Source: Anisus vortex (taxonomy: Eukaryota > Mollusca > Gastropoda > Planorbidae). Taken from it: 64,000 nt of DNA. The notes under the pieces were generated by a model. It was not told where the DNA came from. It saw only the letters and a program-made list of their open reading frames with translations, and did not search any database. Within the stretch, counting starts at the first letter, position 1. Each line of letters opens with the position of its first letter. A program made the translations under genes and the position numbers. Of this stretch, positions 1 to 11,639 are shown one piece after another. The stretch covers positions 15,878,181 through 15,942,180 of the forward strand of contig OX421500.1 of assembly GCA_949126835.1 (NCBI GenBank). The letters run 5' to 3'.

Positions 1-596
1 ATTACGACTCGTTAAATCGGATTCAATGAATATAGTTGTATCTTTATTAGAAGTCTCTAGATTCTGCTAATCTGTAGCCCAAGCTAGGGGTTCCTTGACT
101 GACAGGTCTATGCAGCAATGTAGTTATATTCGTGATAATTATCTTCATCACCTTTCTCAACAATGATAGATCAAACAACTCCAGTTGTTGAATAAACAAT
201 TTTATTTAAATTGTAGACTCAATATAAACGATCAATAAACTTCATCAACTGATGGCAACATAAGTTTCAATACAATGGCATACAATATACAAATGAATAT
301 TAGCGACTTCACCCGACAAACTTCCGAACTGAACTAACTTTAAGGAGGTCGGGACTTTCCAAAGAAAACTATCATCGAAGATTCTACAGGGTCTTAATAC
401 GCATTTTAACCTCTTTCTCTATAATTACTACGATCCAGAATTATCCCCCAATTTCCACGGGATTTGAACGAATTATTTTATTTAAACTGCCCTCAGGGCA
501 TAAAGGTCAAACCTTGGTCGCTTTGGACTCTGATACGCACTTGTTAAGAGGTCAATGCCTTACTACGTCATTCATTTATGACCGATATTCGTAACA
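1..596. mobile_element. LTR-like interspersed repeat, copy 1 (left end outside window)
   Basis: This stretch is nearly the same as 27195-27786, with small indels. The full copy there begins TGTTATGGCG and ends CGTAACA, so it has the TG...CA ends of a solo LTR, though a TIR element is not excluded. Here the right end is at 596. No coding sequence is visible. The two copies have unrelated right flanks, which shows that 596 is a true element boundary. Confidence 0.6.
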
Positions 597-630
597 ATAT
601 TCTAATACAACAACAACTTTTACTTTCGTT

Positions 631-3250
631 ATTGAACAATATTGATTGGTTATTGAACAATATTGATTGGTTATTGAACAATATTGATTGGTTATTGAAC
701 AATATTGATTGGTTATTGAACAATATTGATTGGTTATTGAACAATATTGATTGGTTATTGAACAATATTGATTGGTTATTGAACAATATTGATTGGTTAT
801 TGAACAATATTGATTGGTTATTGAACAATATTGATTGGTTATTGAACAATATTGATTGGTTATTGAACAATATTGATTGGTTATTGAACAATATTGATTG
901 GTTATTGAACAATATTGATTGGTTATTGAACAATATTGATTGGTTATTGAACAATATTGATTGGTTATTGAACAATATTGATTGGTTATTGAACAATATT
1001 GATTGGTTATTGAACAATATTGATTGGTTATTGAACAATATTGATTGGTTATTGAACAATATTGATTGGTTATTGAACAATATTGATTGGTTATTGAACA
1101 ATATTGATTGGTTATTGAACAATATTGATTGGTTATTGAACAATATTGATTGGTTATTGAACAATATTGATTGGTTATTGAACAATATTGATTGGTTATT
1201 GAACAATATTGATTGGTTATTGAACAATATTGATTGGTTATTGAACAATAGTGATTGGTTATTGAACAATAGTGATTGGTTATTGAACAATATTGATTGG
1301 TTATTGAACAATATTGATTGGTTATTGAACAATATTGATTGGTTATTGAACAATATTGATTGGTTATTGAACAATATTGATTGGTTATTGAACAATATTG
1401 ATTGGTTATTGAACAATATTGATTGGTTATTGAACAATATTGATTGGTTATTGAACAATATTGATTGGTTATTGAACAATATTGATTGGTTATTGAACAA
1501 TATTGATTGGTTATTGAACAATATTGATTGGTTATTGAACAATATTGATTGGTTATTGAACAATATTGATTGGTTATTGAACAATATTGATTGGTTATTG
1601 AACAATATTGATTGGTTATTGAACAATATTGATTGGTTATTGAACAATATTGATTGGTTATTGAACAATATTGATTGGTTATTGAACAATAGTGATTGGT
1701 TATTGAACAATAGTGATTGGTTATTGAACAATAGTGATTGGTTATTGAACAATAGTGATTGGTTATTGAACAATAGTGATTGGTTATTGAACAATAGTGA
1801 TTGGTTATTGAACAATAGTGATTGGTTATTGAACAATATTGATTGGTTATTGAACAATATTGATTGGTTATTGAACAATATTGATTGGTTATTGAACAAT
1901 ATTGATTGGTTATTGAACAATATTGATTGGTTATTGAACAATATTGATTGGTTATTGAACAATATTGATTGGTTATTGAACAATATTGATTGGTTATTGA
2001 ACAATATTGATTGGTTATTGAACAATATTGATTGGTTATTGAACAATATTGATTGGTTATTGAACAATATTGATTGGTTATTGAACAATATTGATTGGTT
2101 ATTGAACAATATTGATTGGTTATTGAACAATATTGATTGGTTATTGAACAATATTGATTGGTTATTGAACAATATTGATTGGTTATTGAACAATATTGAT
2201 TGGTTATTGAACAATATTGATTGGTTATTGAACAATATTGATTGGTTATTGAACAATATTGATTGGTTATTGAACAATATTGATTGGTTATTGAACAATA
2301 TTGATTGGTTATTGAACAATATTGATTGGTTATTGAACAATATTGATTGGTTATTGAACAATATTGATTGGTTATTGAACAATATTGATTGGTTATTGAA
2401 CAATATTGATTGGTTATTGAACAATATTGATTGGTTATTGAACAATATTGATTGGTTATTGAACAATATTGATTGGTTATTGAACAATATTGATTGGTTA
2501 TTGAACAATATTGATTGGTTATTGAACAATATTGATTGGTTATTGAACAATATTGATTGGTTATTGAACAATATTGATTGGTTATTGAACAATATTGATT
2601 GGTTATTGAACAATATTGATTGGTTATTGAACAATATTGATTGGTTATTGAACAATATTGATTGGTTATTGAACAATATTGATTGGTTATTGAACAATAT
2701 TGATTGGTTATTGAACAATATTGATTGGTTATTGAACAATATTGATTGGTTATTGAACAATATTGATTGGTTATTGAACAATATTGATTGGTTATTGAAC
2801 AATATTGATTGGTTATTGAACAATATTGATTGGTTATTGAACAATATTGATTGGTTATTGAACAATATTGATTGGTTATTGAACAATATTGATTGGTTAT
2901 TGAACAATATTGATTGGTTATTGAACAATATTGATTGGTTATTGAACAATATTGATTGGTTATTGAACAATATTGATTGGTTATTGAACAATATTGATTG
3001 GTTATTGAACAATATTGATTGGTTATTGAACAATATTGATTGGTTATTGAACAATATTGATTGGTTATTGAACAATATTGATTGGTTATTGAACAATATT
3101 GATTGGTTATTGAACAATATTGATTGGTTATTGAACAATATTGATTGGTTATTGAACAATATTGATTGGTTATTGAACAATATTGATTGGTTATTGAACA
3201 ATATTGATTGGTTATTGAACAATATTGATTAGTTATTGAACAATATTGAT
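631..3250. repeat. 21-bp satellite array, about 125 units
   Basis: A 21-bp unit (ATTGAACAATATTGATTGGT plus T) is repeated almost without change. Variant units with AATAGTGATT occur as a pair near 1246-1288 and as a run of seven near 1680-1825, a sign of local unit homogenisation. Because 21 is a multiple of three, both strands stay open for over 880 codons, but the peptides are pure 7-residue repeats with no other gene signal. Each unit carries an inverted CCAAT box (ATTGG) and the palindrome CAATATTG. It lies in the intron 5' of the first visible gene A exon. Confidence 0.95.
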
Positions 3251-3787
3251 GGCGTTGTTTGAAAAAGATCTTATGATCTACATTATCGTTTCATACAGTT
3301 TTATTTTTTTAATTTTTTTTTGTCACTTGATTATCTTTATAATTCTATTTAGAGTTGTTAGAACCATTCAATCTGGTGTTCTAGCAGACTGTATGGTATA
3401 AAACAAATGATAAATAAATACATACAAGAAATGTATTATAATAAGCAATTTTTTTTTAATTTTCTAATGGGCGGAAATCTGGGGGTGTCCGGTATTTTCT
3501 GACAAATTATAGGGAATAGTAAAAATATTGTATTAAAACATAATTGAATAGATGTCTATATAAGCCTAAGCCTACTAGTCAAGCTTTCTTTTATGTCGAA
3601 ACTCTATCACATTAGTTAATATTGATTGATGTTTGATTAATTTTGATACTGCTTACATACATCCGCATAGGTCTAGTTTATTCAACTTTATTGTCTTAAA
3701 ATACTTAAATTATTGTAATTAAGATCAAGTCTAAACAGTTAATGAAATTGTTTGTCAGAAAATAAATTTGTTTTTGTATTTCCACAG
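3251..3787. other. Intronic sequence, no feature seen
   Basis: AT-rich DNA between the satellite and the first visible gene A exon. No exon, RNA gene or repeat is recognised. The 3' end is a normal polypyrimidine/CAG acceptor. Confidence 0.5.
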
Positions 3788-3820
3788 AAAGTCTTCTCAC
3801 GAATAGCTAGAGTTTGTAAG
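3788..3820 (+). CDS. Gene A exon: Sema domain, 33 nt
   Basis: Encodes KVFSRIARVCK, the strongly conserved Sema-domain strand ending in the conserved cysteine. Acceptor is CACAG, donor AAG/GTAAGT, and both ends are phase 0. Gene B has an exon of identical length and phase at 36071-36103. Confidence 0.9.
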
Positions 3821-6271
3821 GTAAGTGTGGCTATTTGAAATACTAGAAACTGTTAGGCCTAAACTTTTGCAACCTTACATTTGTTTTCTAAACATGTCTC
3901 TTTGTAAAAGTGGCAAATTTTTAATGTTGTTTCACTATTGTTTGGAACATGAATACATTTATTTTTCGTTATCATATCAGGTGAATTTACGTGTTTTTTT
4001 TTCTTTTCAATAAGTCTTCGAAATGTTTAAATATTTTGATGCCACGCTGATAATATTTGTCCAGAGATTTTGACAGTTTCGGTACTCGCACACAAAAGAG
4101 CTGGCCACCCCTACATTAGACTGAGATACACATAGATAAAAATTGCCCTTAAAAGCCAAAAAACTTTTACGCTTTTGGTTGTCAAGGGTATAAATGAGGC
4201 ATATTACTGACCTAATAAGTGATAAGTGATGTATGTTTCCTGTGTGTGGGTTGAAGCCCTATGCAGAACTCACAAAACGTCGCCAGACTAACCCCACTAT
4301 AAGTGGGTCTAAACAGTTGGGTTATTCTCTCATCTGCTTATCTCCAGGAGCCTAAAATCCACAAAATATTTTTTGAAATATTTTATCTTTACATAAAGAT
4401 AAAGCCTATATTATATATGATATAGCTAATTCTGCATGTCTTTTGTTTGACAGAATGATATGGGAGGCGATCAAAGGATGACTGGTTTCTGGACAACCTT
4501 CACTAAAGCCAGACTCAACTGTTCTCTACCTGGGGAGTATCCATTTTATTTCGATGAAGTCCAGTCAGTTTTTCTATCACAGGATGAGAAACTCATCTAT
4601 GCTGTGTTTACAACACCACCGTAAGTACAAGCAAAACTATACACTATAAAAATCACCATAAAACGACTGAGTAGGATACAAAGTGAATTATCTATTTGGT
4701 TGACACTTTTCAACGAATAGGGTTATTGAAGCAGAGTTGTTTACCTGTTACCATTGCATACCTCAATTGTATGTGACATTGTGTGGCCAAGACAATGCCC
4801 ATTAACATCCACTTGCTCCAATTCGTTCTAATTAGACATAATATAATATGTGTCAAACTCATGACCCACAGTTTACACCCGGTCCTGCTTACTATTATAC
4901 TCGACCCATACCAGAAATTAAATTTTTTTTAGTTTTCCACTGCTCATTGAATGCGCATCTGTTTTGGCCCACACAAGTAAAGTGCTATTCTTGTTTCGAC
5001 ACTCATGCCATATGAGATGGTAGACTTTAAAAAACACCATTACAGACCCATGTAAAAAAAAAGCACATTTTTGAAACCAAGATTTGAACTTAAGAACCTT
5101 TACAATGGCAATTCCACACTCTGCCGGTAAATAACTAAACTACATTCAAGTAAATAATTTGAATATGATATTACAAAAACCACATCTACAGCTTTTAAAT
5201 CTAAGTTAAAACGAGAAAAGGGCGTAGGTGAAATTCAGTTAAATATGATGAAGTGAAGAAATAAAGAAATTATGACTAGGCTATATCAATGTGTGCCTAC
5301 TTTCAGAAACAGCATGGCAGGATCTGCTGTTTGTGTTTATAACTACAGTTCATTGAATCAAGCGTTCACTGGCCCTTTCAAACACAAGGAACATTTAAAC
5401 AGTGCCTGGCTTAGGAAGGAGAATACAAACAAACGAAAAGTAAGTTTCACTTTCTCAACGTATCAACAATTTGTTGTATTGGCTTAGTGAACAAAGCAGA
5501 AAATATCAGTTTTAAGCCATGTTGGTTCATAGCGCTTGTGAAGGAGTATTTCATTAACTTCTGTGGCCACAGCATACTAGGAAATGTGTGGCCAGCACAT
5601 CGAAAGGTGACTAAAACAGACCCTTGGATTAAAAAGTAAAGAATCACAGTCAGACCGATTTGATATAATATACGGCCTATGACGCAGCATTCATAAGTCA
5701 GCAATGACAATGCCCAGCCGCCTTTACTTATCCTTAACTAAGTGCCCAGCTCAACGCCCAGCCACCTTTGCTTATCCCCAACGAAATGCCCTGCCACCTT
5801 TACTTATCCCTAACAAAATGCCCAGTACAATGCCCAGTCGCCTTTACCTATTCCCCACTAAATGCCCAGTACAGTGCCCAACCTGCATTTACTTATCCCC
5901 AACTAATGTCAGATTTATATCATACAGTCATGAATATAAATATAATATATACTTCAATATTCTCATATTTGCATTGTTTGACACAGTGTGAGAGCAGCGG
6001 CACCCGAAGTCACAGGTCACCGGATAAATCCAAAGAAATGGTGACCACTGTCACAGACCTGCTGATGGACCGAGCGGTCATGCCGAAGGAAGTCGGCCCG
6101 CTTATCATGAAGGAACACGAAAGGTGATTGGGCTGTTTTTTTTACAATTTGCTTTACATGGGGTTAGCTAACTTAACTGTCAACGTGTCTATCCCAAGCA
6201 CCCAGCAGGAGTTTTGGGGCCATGGAAGCATTACTCATCTATAGAGAAAAGAAGAAAACGTATTAATCATA

Positions 6272-6318
<47 letters not shown>

Positions 6319-9300
6319 ACAAATATATATCTCACTACCTAACTATCTATTTATTTATTTATCTATCTATCTGTTTATCTAAGTATCTATCTATCTATCT
6401 GTTTATCTAAGTATCTATCTATCTATCTGTTTATCTAAGTATCTATCTATCTATCTGTTTATCTAGTTTATCTAAGTATCTATCTATCTATCTGTTTATC
6501 TAAGTATCTATCTATCTATCTATCCATCTATCTGGGCGCTCGGTTTAAAACATAGTTTTGGTGTTATAAAGTATCCCTTTTAAACCTTTTTAAGACCCAG
6601 GAATAAATCAGGCATTAACCTAAATTCAAACTCGAAACGTTCAATACGACACTCCAACACTCCAAGCGAGTACTGCCTTTGCACAAAACTTCTCAACCTT
6701 TTACCCCCAATGCCGTGGACAAACTACCTTTACTAAATCCAATGTCCATTTATAACATCAGGTGGAGCAAAATTGTTGTGGATCACGTGGTGACGAGGAC
6801 TGGTATGCATGACGTTGTCTTCCTGTCCACGGACGACGGGAAAATCCGGAAAATGATGCGTCACCCCACTGGGAAGAATTCTACTTGTCTGATCGAGGAG
6901 ATCAAAATTGTGCCCAACGGACACCCGAAGCCGATTCAAAATATGAAGATCTCGCCAGATCACGTGAGTAGAGTAAAGCTTTAGTGACCACATTATCTTA
7001 ACAATACTCTGTATGACTATTACAAATGGGTTACTTAATTCTGTACCAAACAGGCGCACTAAATTGGATCAATATTGGGACAATATTCTGCCAATTTTGA
7101 TCAACATATTGTACCTACTAGTATATAGGCCTACCAATGTTGCATTGTTGCATATTTGCCTCTCTTACCCCCACCCACCTCCCCCAACCTTGAAGTATTA
7201 CTAAACTAAAATTGCCTTGAAAAAAACGGACGAGCCTTAGGGCTCTTATGTCGAGGGCGTTACGATGTTAAGGAGTAATGCAATGGGGGTTTGGGGGGGG
7301 GGACATCAAGGTTCTGTCCGGGTGCCAGGCTAACGGCTTGCCGTGTAAATCGTGGTGGCTCGCCCGTATTCCTGCAATGTTGCCCGGTAGTGCTAATCCC
7401 ATATTATAGGTATGAGCGCTCGTGCATCAGGGTGGGGTTGAGGCGAGTACACTGCGCACGTTGCTTCCTCCCCACCGAGGCCTTGGACGTCTCGGCTGCA
7501 ATAAGGGCGAGAGCTATCGGACACGCAGCTGGAACTGTCCCCCATGCGTTTAGTGCCCCCCCCCCCTCCTTTCTCGATGTGCTCTTGATGCAAGTGTACT
7601 GGTGGTTTCCACACTTCGCCAGCAATGAGGCCCATGGGTAGCCTACAGAAGTGACCTTAAAGTATTTGCCCCCCACTGTTACGATTGAAGTTTGCTAGCG
7701 ACCCATTTGACTTTTTCTTTAGGAAGACAGAGTTGCTTAAGTTAAACTTTCGGCCTACAATATGACATTACAGTCTTCTCATGTTCAATCAATACGTTGA
7801 AATCCTGGCTTCTTACTGTTCAATACACATCTTTTCTTTTCATCAAAGATAGCTAGGGAAATTCTTTTGTTGAATGCTAATAAAATATTTTGTTTTCTTT
7901 TGTTTTATTCTTACTTTAGAGTTCCATCTTTGTGGCTGTGGAAGGAAGTGTTTTTAAAATTCCATTCCAAAGATGTCACCGGTTCACTACAAGCGCGTGA
8001 GTAATTTTTTTTTTTTACTTTCTGTTATTTTATATGTTCATAAATAGCTGTAATGTTGTATAAACAAGTGGACTATTTTTTAGTAGAATCTAGGTAATTG
8101 TTTAATTAACTCTTGTTTGCAACCCCACGGTAACCCTAAGGCCTATGACTACAATTTCTGATCGGTTAAACTATCCAGCTAATGGGGGCAATCAGGCCTA
8201 CCACAATGTGAAGTTCAAATGATTAACTTATGAAATCTACTAAAACATATTTTAGGGAATATTATATATTATGTGATTATACAGTGTCATTATGAACTGG
8301 ACTACTAGAAGTCCTGCAGAATACACCTTTCATTACATATATGTGTTTCTGCAGGGCATGTATCAATGCACAAGATCCATACTGTGGCTGGAACCAGAAA
8401 ACAAAGACATGCTCCCCAGCTCCAGACGATAATAATGTCCATAGCCCATACTGGGAGCAGAATGTTGTCCAGTGTCCGATTTTGATTTACAAAGGTAAAC
8501 ATTTTATTCAATAAATTCATAAGTTTTGGTTTACTAATTATCTAATTATGTTACGTCTCGGTGCCTAGGGGGTTGGTTCTATCTCTAATACTTCTTATTT
8601 TTCCTAAAAGAATAATTAGTCTTCCTTCAACTTTCTTTCAAATATCGAATAAAACGACTTTAGAAACAATAAAGAATACTTTTAATAATAATACTACGGA
8701 ACTCCTCAGTCTATAAAATACATACGATTCTTATTAGAACACAAGTCAATATAACAACAGTACGTCTACTCTCTCTCTCTAACTCAACACTAACTGACGT
8801 AACACTGCTACACACTTGCTACCGTACACACGGGGTATGACCCCACGCTTTCATTCAAGCGGACAAGAGTCATTCTCGGGTCACCAAAAAGACATTTGAC
8901 CACGAGTTTTAACAAGGGAGATAAACAAACAAAATCAAGGGAGTTAATTATACTTATATGTTACATTCATTATCCATAAAGGCACGAAACACCAGCATTG
9001 TCTTTCCTTTGAGTTTTTTCTTATGTTACAAAAGCTAATTATATTTTTTAAAAGATCAATTCATCCTTTGTTTATCTAGATCTAATTCTAGTTTTGTGTG
9101 CTGATAAAGAATTCTTTTAAAGGAGGCTTACTTACTGGACTTTTGTCATGCAACCTAATACACGAAGAGAGATCATTTATATGTCTTTTATATAGCTTTT
9201 TGCTAAATATAATAACATGTGTGAATTTCAATTAAACTGAATAAAACCATGTTTATATTGCTTTCAGAACAAAAAAAATTTTTAAAGGCTTAACATTTTC

Positions 9301-11608
9301 ATCTTAAAGTGTTTTGAATGCTTTAGGGATATAAAAAAATGTTTATATTTATATGTAACTATGTTTTTAATTTGTTTGTGTCAATCATCAATTAGAACTT
9401 TGATTATCTAAGAAGAGAAAAGTAAAGCATTTACCCCATTAAACTAGTTATTTATAATGGTCAATTCCAAATATTTTTACTTTGCATGTGATTAACTTTC
9501 CCCAGTGAACGGAGGCTGGACTGATTGGTCAGACTGGAGCAGTTGTCCCTACACAGGGGAGAAGAAAGATGTCGTTGAGAGATGTCAGTGCCGGTCAAGG
9601 TCTTGCAGCCGGCCTTCACCTTCCCTCAACGGCCGCCCTTGTAATGGGCCAAGCATTGAAATCGCCAACTGCACAGGTAAATCTAAAAAGCTGGGCATGC
9701 CAGGGAGAGGAGATATACCACCAGCGCGTTCGGCTAGCGTACGAAAGGTCCTGGGTTCGAATTCTGGTTTCCGGGTCTCACGGGTGCCCCTGATTCTACC
9801 CAGCTCTGATGGGTACCTGACTTAAGTTGGGGTAAAATACAGGCGGTTGGGCATTGTACTGGCCACACAATACCCTAGTAAGTTGTGGCCACAGAAACTG
9901 GTGAACGCTGCTTCATCGGCCCTAGGGATCATTTCGCTCCGATGGGATAAAGAACAATTTCCTAAGTAACATGCTTTTATTTTACTTTCCGTGTCTATTG
10001 AGGCTTGGTTTGCCTACTCTACAAATCTTCTGATGAAATTGTGCTTCAATCAAGAACCAAATTAAATGGATCTGAAATTTGGAATACCTATAGGCTTATG
10101 CTATGCTCAACTTTTGAGTGAAAAACATTTTACAAAATGACCACAAATTACGTACATATTTCTTGGTTGCTTCCAAAAGGAATGCTTTGATTTTTCTCAT
10201 TGTATAGAGTTTTGATTTTTTTTTAGCTCACGCCAAATCATATGATTAAGCTCTCCTTATTGACAATGACTCATTGTAATTATTTTTATTGTATTACAAA
10301 ACAACATTAGAAAAAACTAAGGCAAGTAAAGAATCTCTTTGATATTTAGTTAGACTACATGTCCTTCATGCTTACACACGGTTGTTGGGGTCTTTTCCTT
10401 ACATCAAGTGTCCACTTACACATTAATATTAAACATGTCTACTTGACCATGTAATATTGAACAGCCCTTACATCAAGTGTCCACTTACACGTGTAATATA
10501 TTCAATCGCCTTCAAATTGAACAACCCTTACATCATGTAATATTGAATAGCCCTTACATCATGTCTTCACTTACACGTGGTGCCGCTGTACTTATTCCTC
10601 AGTTCACGGAGGTTGGACAACATGGTCATCCTGGTCCGCCTGTTCACAGACCTGTGGGTTTGCCGTGCGGCAGAGAACCCGGCAGTGCGGCAACCCGTCC
10701 CCTAAGTTTGGCGGCCGGTCGTGCACTGGACCAGCAACAGAGGAGTCCTACTGCAAAGAGCACCCAGAATGTCCAGGTATGTAAACCATGCTATTTAGTT
10801 CACACACACATTTGCAGTAGTTCTCAAATTGTTCTTGGGAACGACTACTTAGCATTTGAATGTAAAGCTTTTTCAATTCTGTCGTCGAGAGACAATGATC
10901 CATCACGAGAGACAATGATCCATCAACGTGGGTTGCATTTCCTGGTATCTTCAAATGGCAGTCTCACTCACAACTTTTGCATACGTATTCTGTGTTTCCT
11001 TTCCTTCTAACCTTACGCCAAGCTCTATTTTTGACAGTTTCTTCCATCCTGCGCTCCTCCGCTAGTTGTATCCCCTCCCTGACAGCAGCACGCCAGGTGG
11101 AGAGATCGTCTGCTTTCCGCTCCCAAACGTTTGTATTTATGCTGGTTACCCTCATGTCCCCTTGGCAGACATCTTTGTAACGGAGGCGCAGGCGTCCTGT
11201 TTTCCTCATTGCAACGGCCAATTCTCTGTATCGTAGGTCCTTTGGCTTCATATTCAATTTATTTTAATAAAAAAGGGTTAACGTAAGGCGCATTTGAAGA
11301 CTCTGGTATGAATAGCGCTTTATAAAACATGCAATAGTTACCATCAAGGGATAACGATCAAATTTAATTTTCTATTATTAGATAACACAGATCTGTTTTT
11401 TTTATATGTCAGTTACAATAAACAAATAAGCTTTTTTTTTTAATTATCTTTTCTATAATTAGCAAATAAGGATTGTTTTTTTTCCAATCAGTTGCAATAG
11501 ATATTTTTTTATCCGTCAAGTGCATTAAATAAATACTTTTTTAATAAGTTAGTTGCAAGAAAAGAAAACTTTTTATAAAATAAAACAGTCTACTAATTTT
11601 ATAAATAA

Positions 11609-11639
<31 letters not shown>

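Noticed and set aside
568..3232. Two 884-codon open frames on opposite strands
   Set aside because: Both are the 21-bp satellite, whose period is a multiple of three; the peptide is a pure heptad repeat with no splice, start or codon evidence for a gene.
631..3250. CRISPR array
   Set aside because: The repeats are contiguous without variable spacers and the window is clearly eukaryotic.
1..3787. Upstream gene A exons inside the window
   Set aside because: No stretch matching the expected preceding Sema exon (as in gene B 34945-35033) was found; the region is an LTR-like repeat, a satellite and AT-rich DNA.
7291..7676. Overlapping 80-116-codon frames in a GC-rich island
   Set aside because: They lie in repeat R1; the frames are not kept in its other copies, so high GC alone explains the lack of stops.
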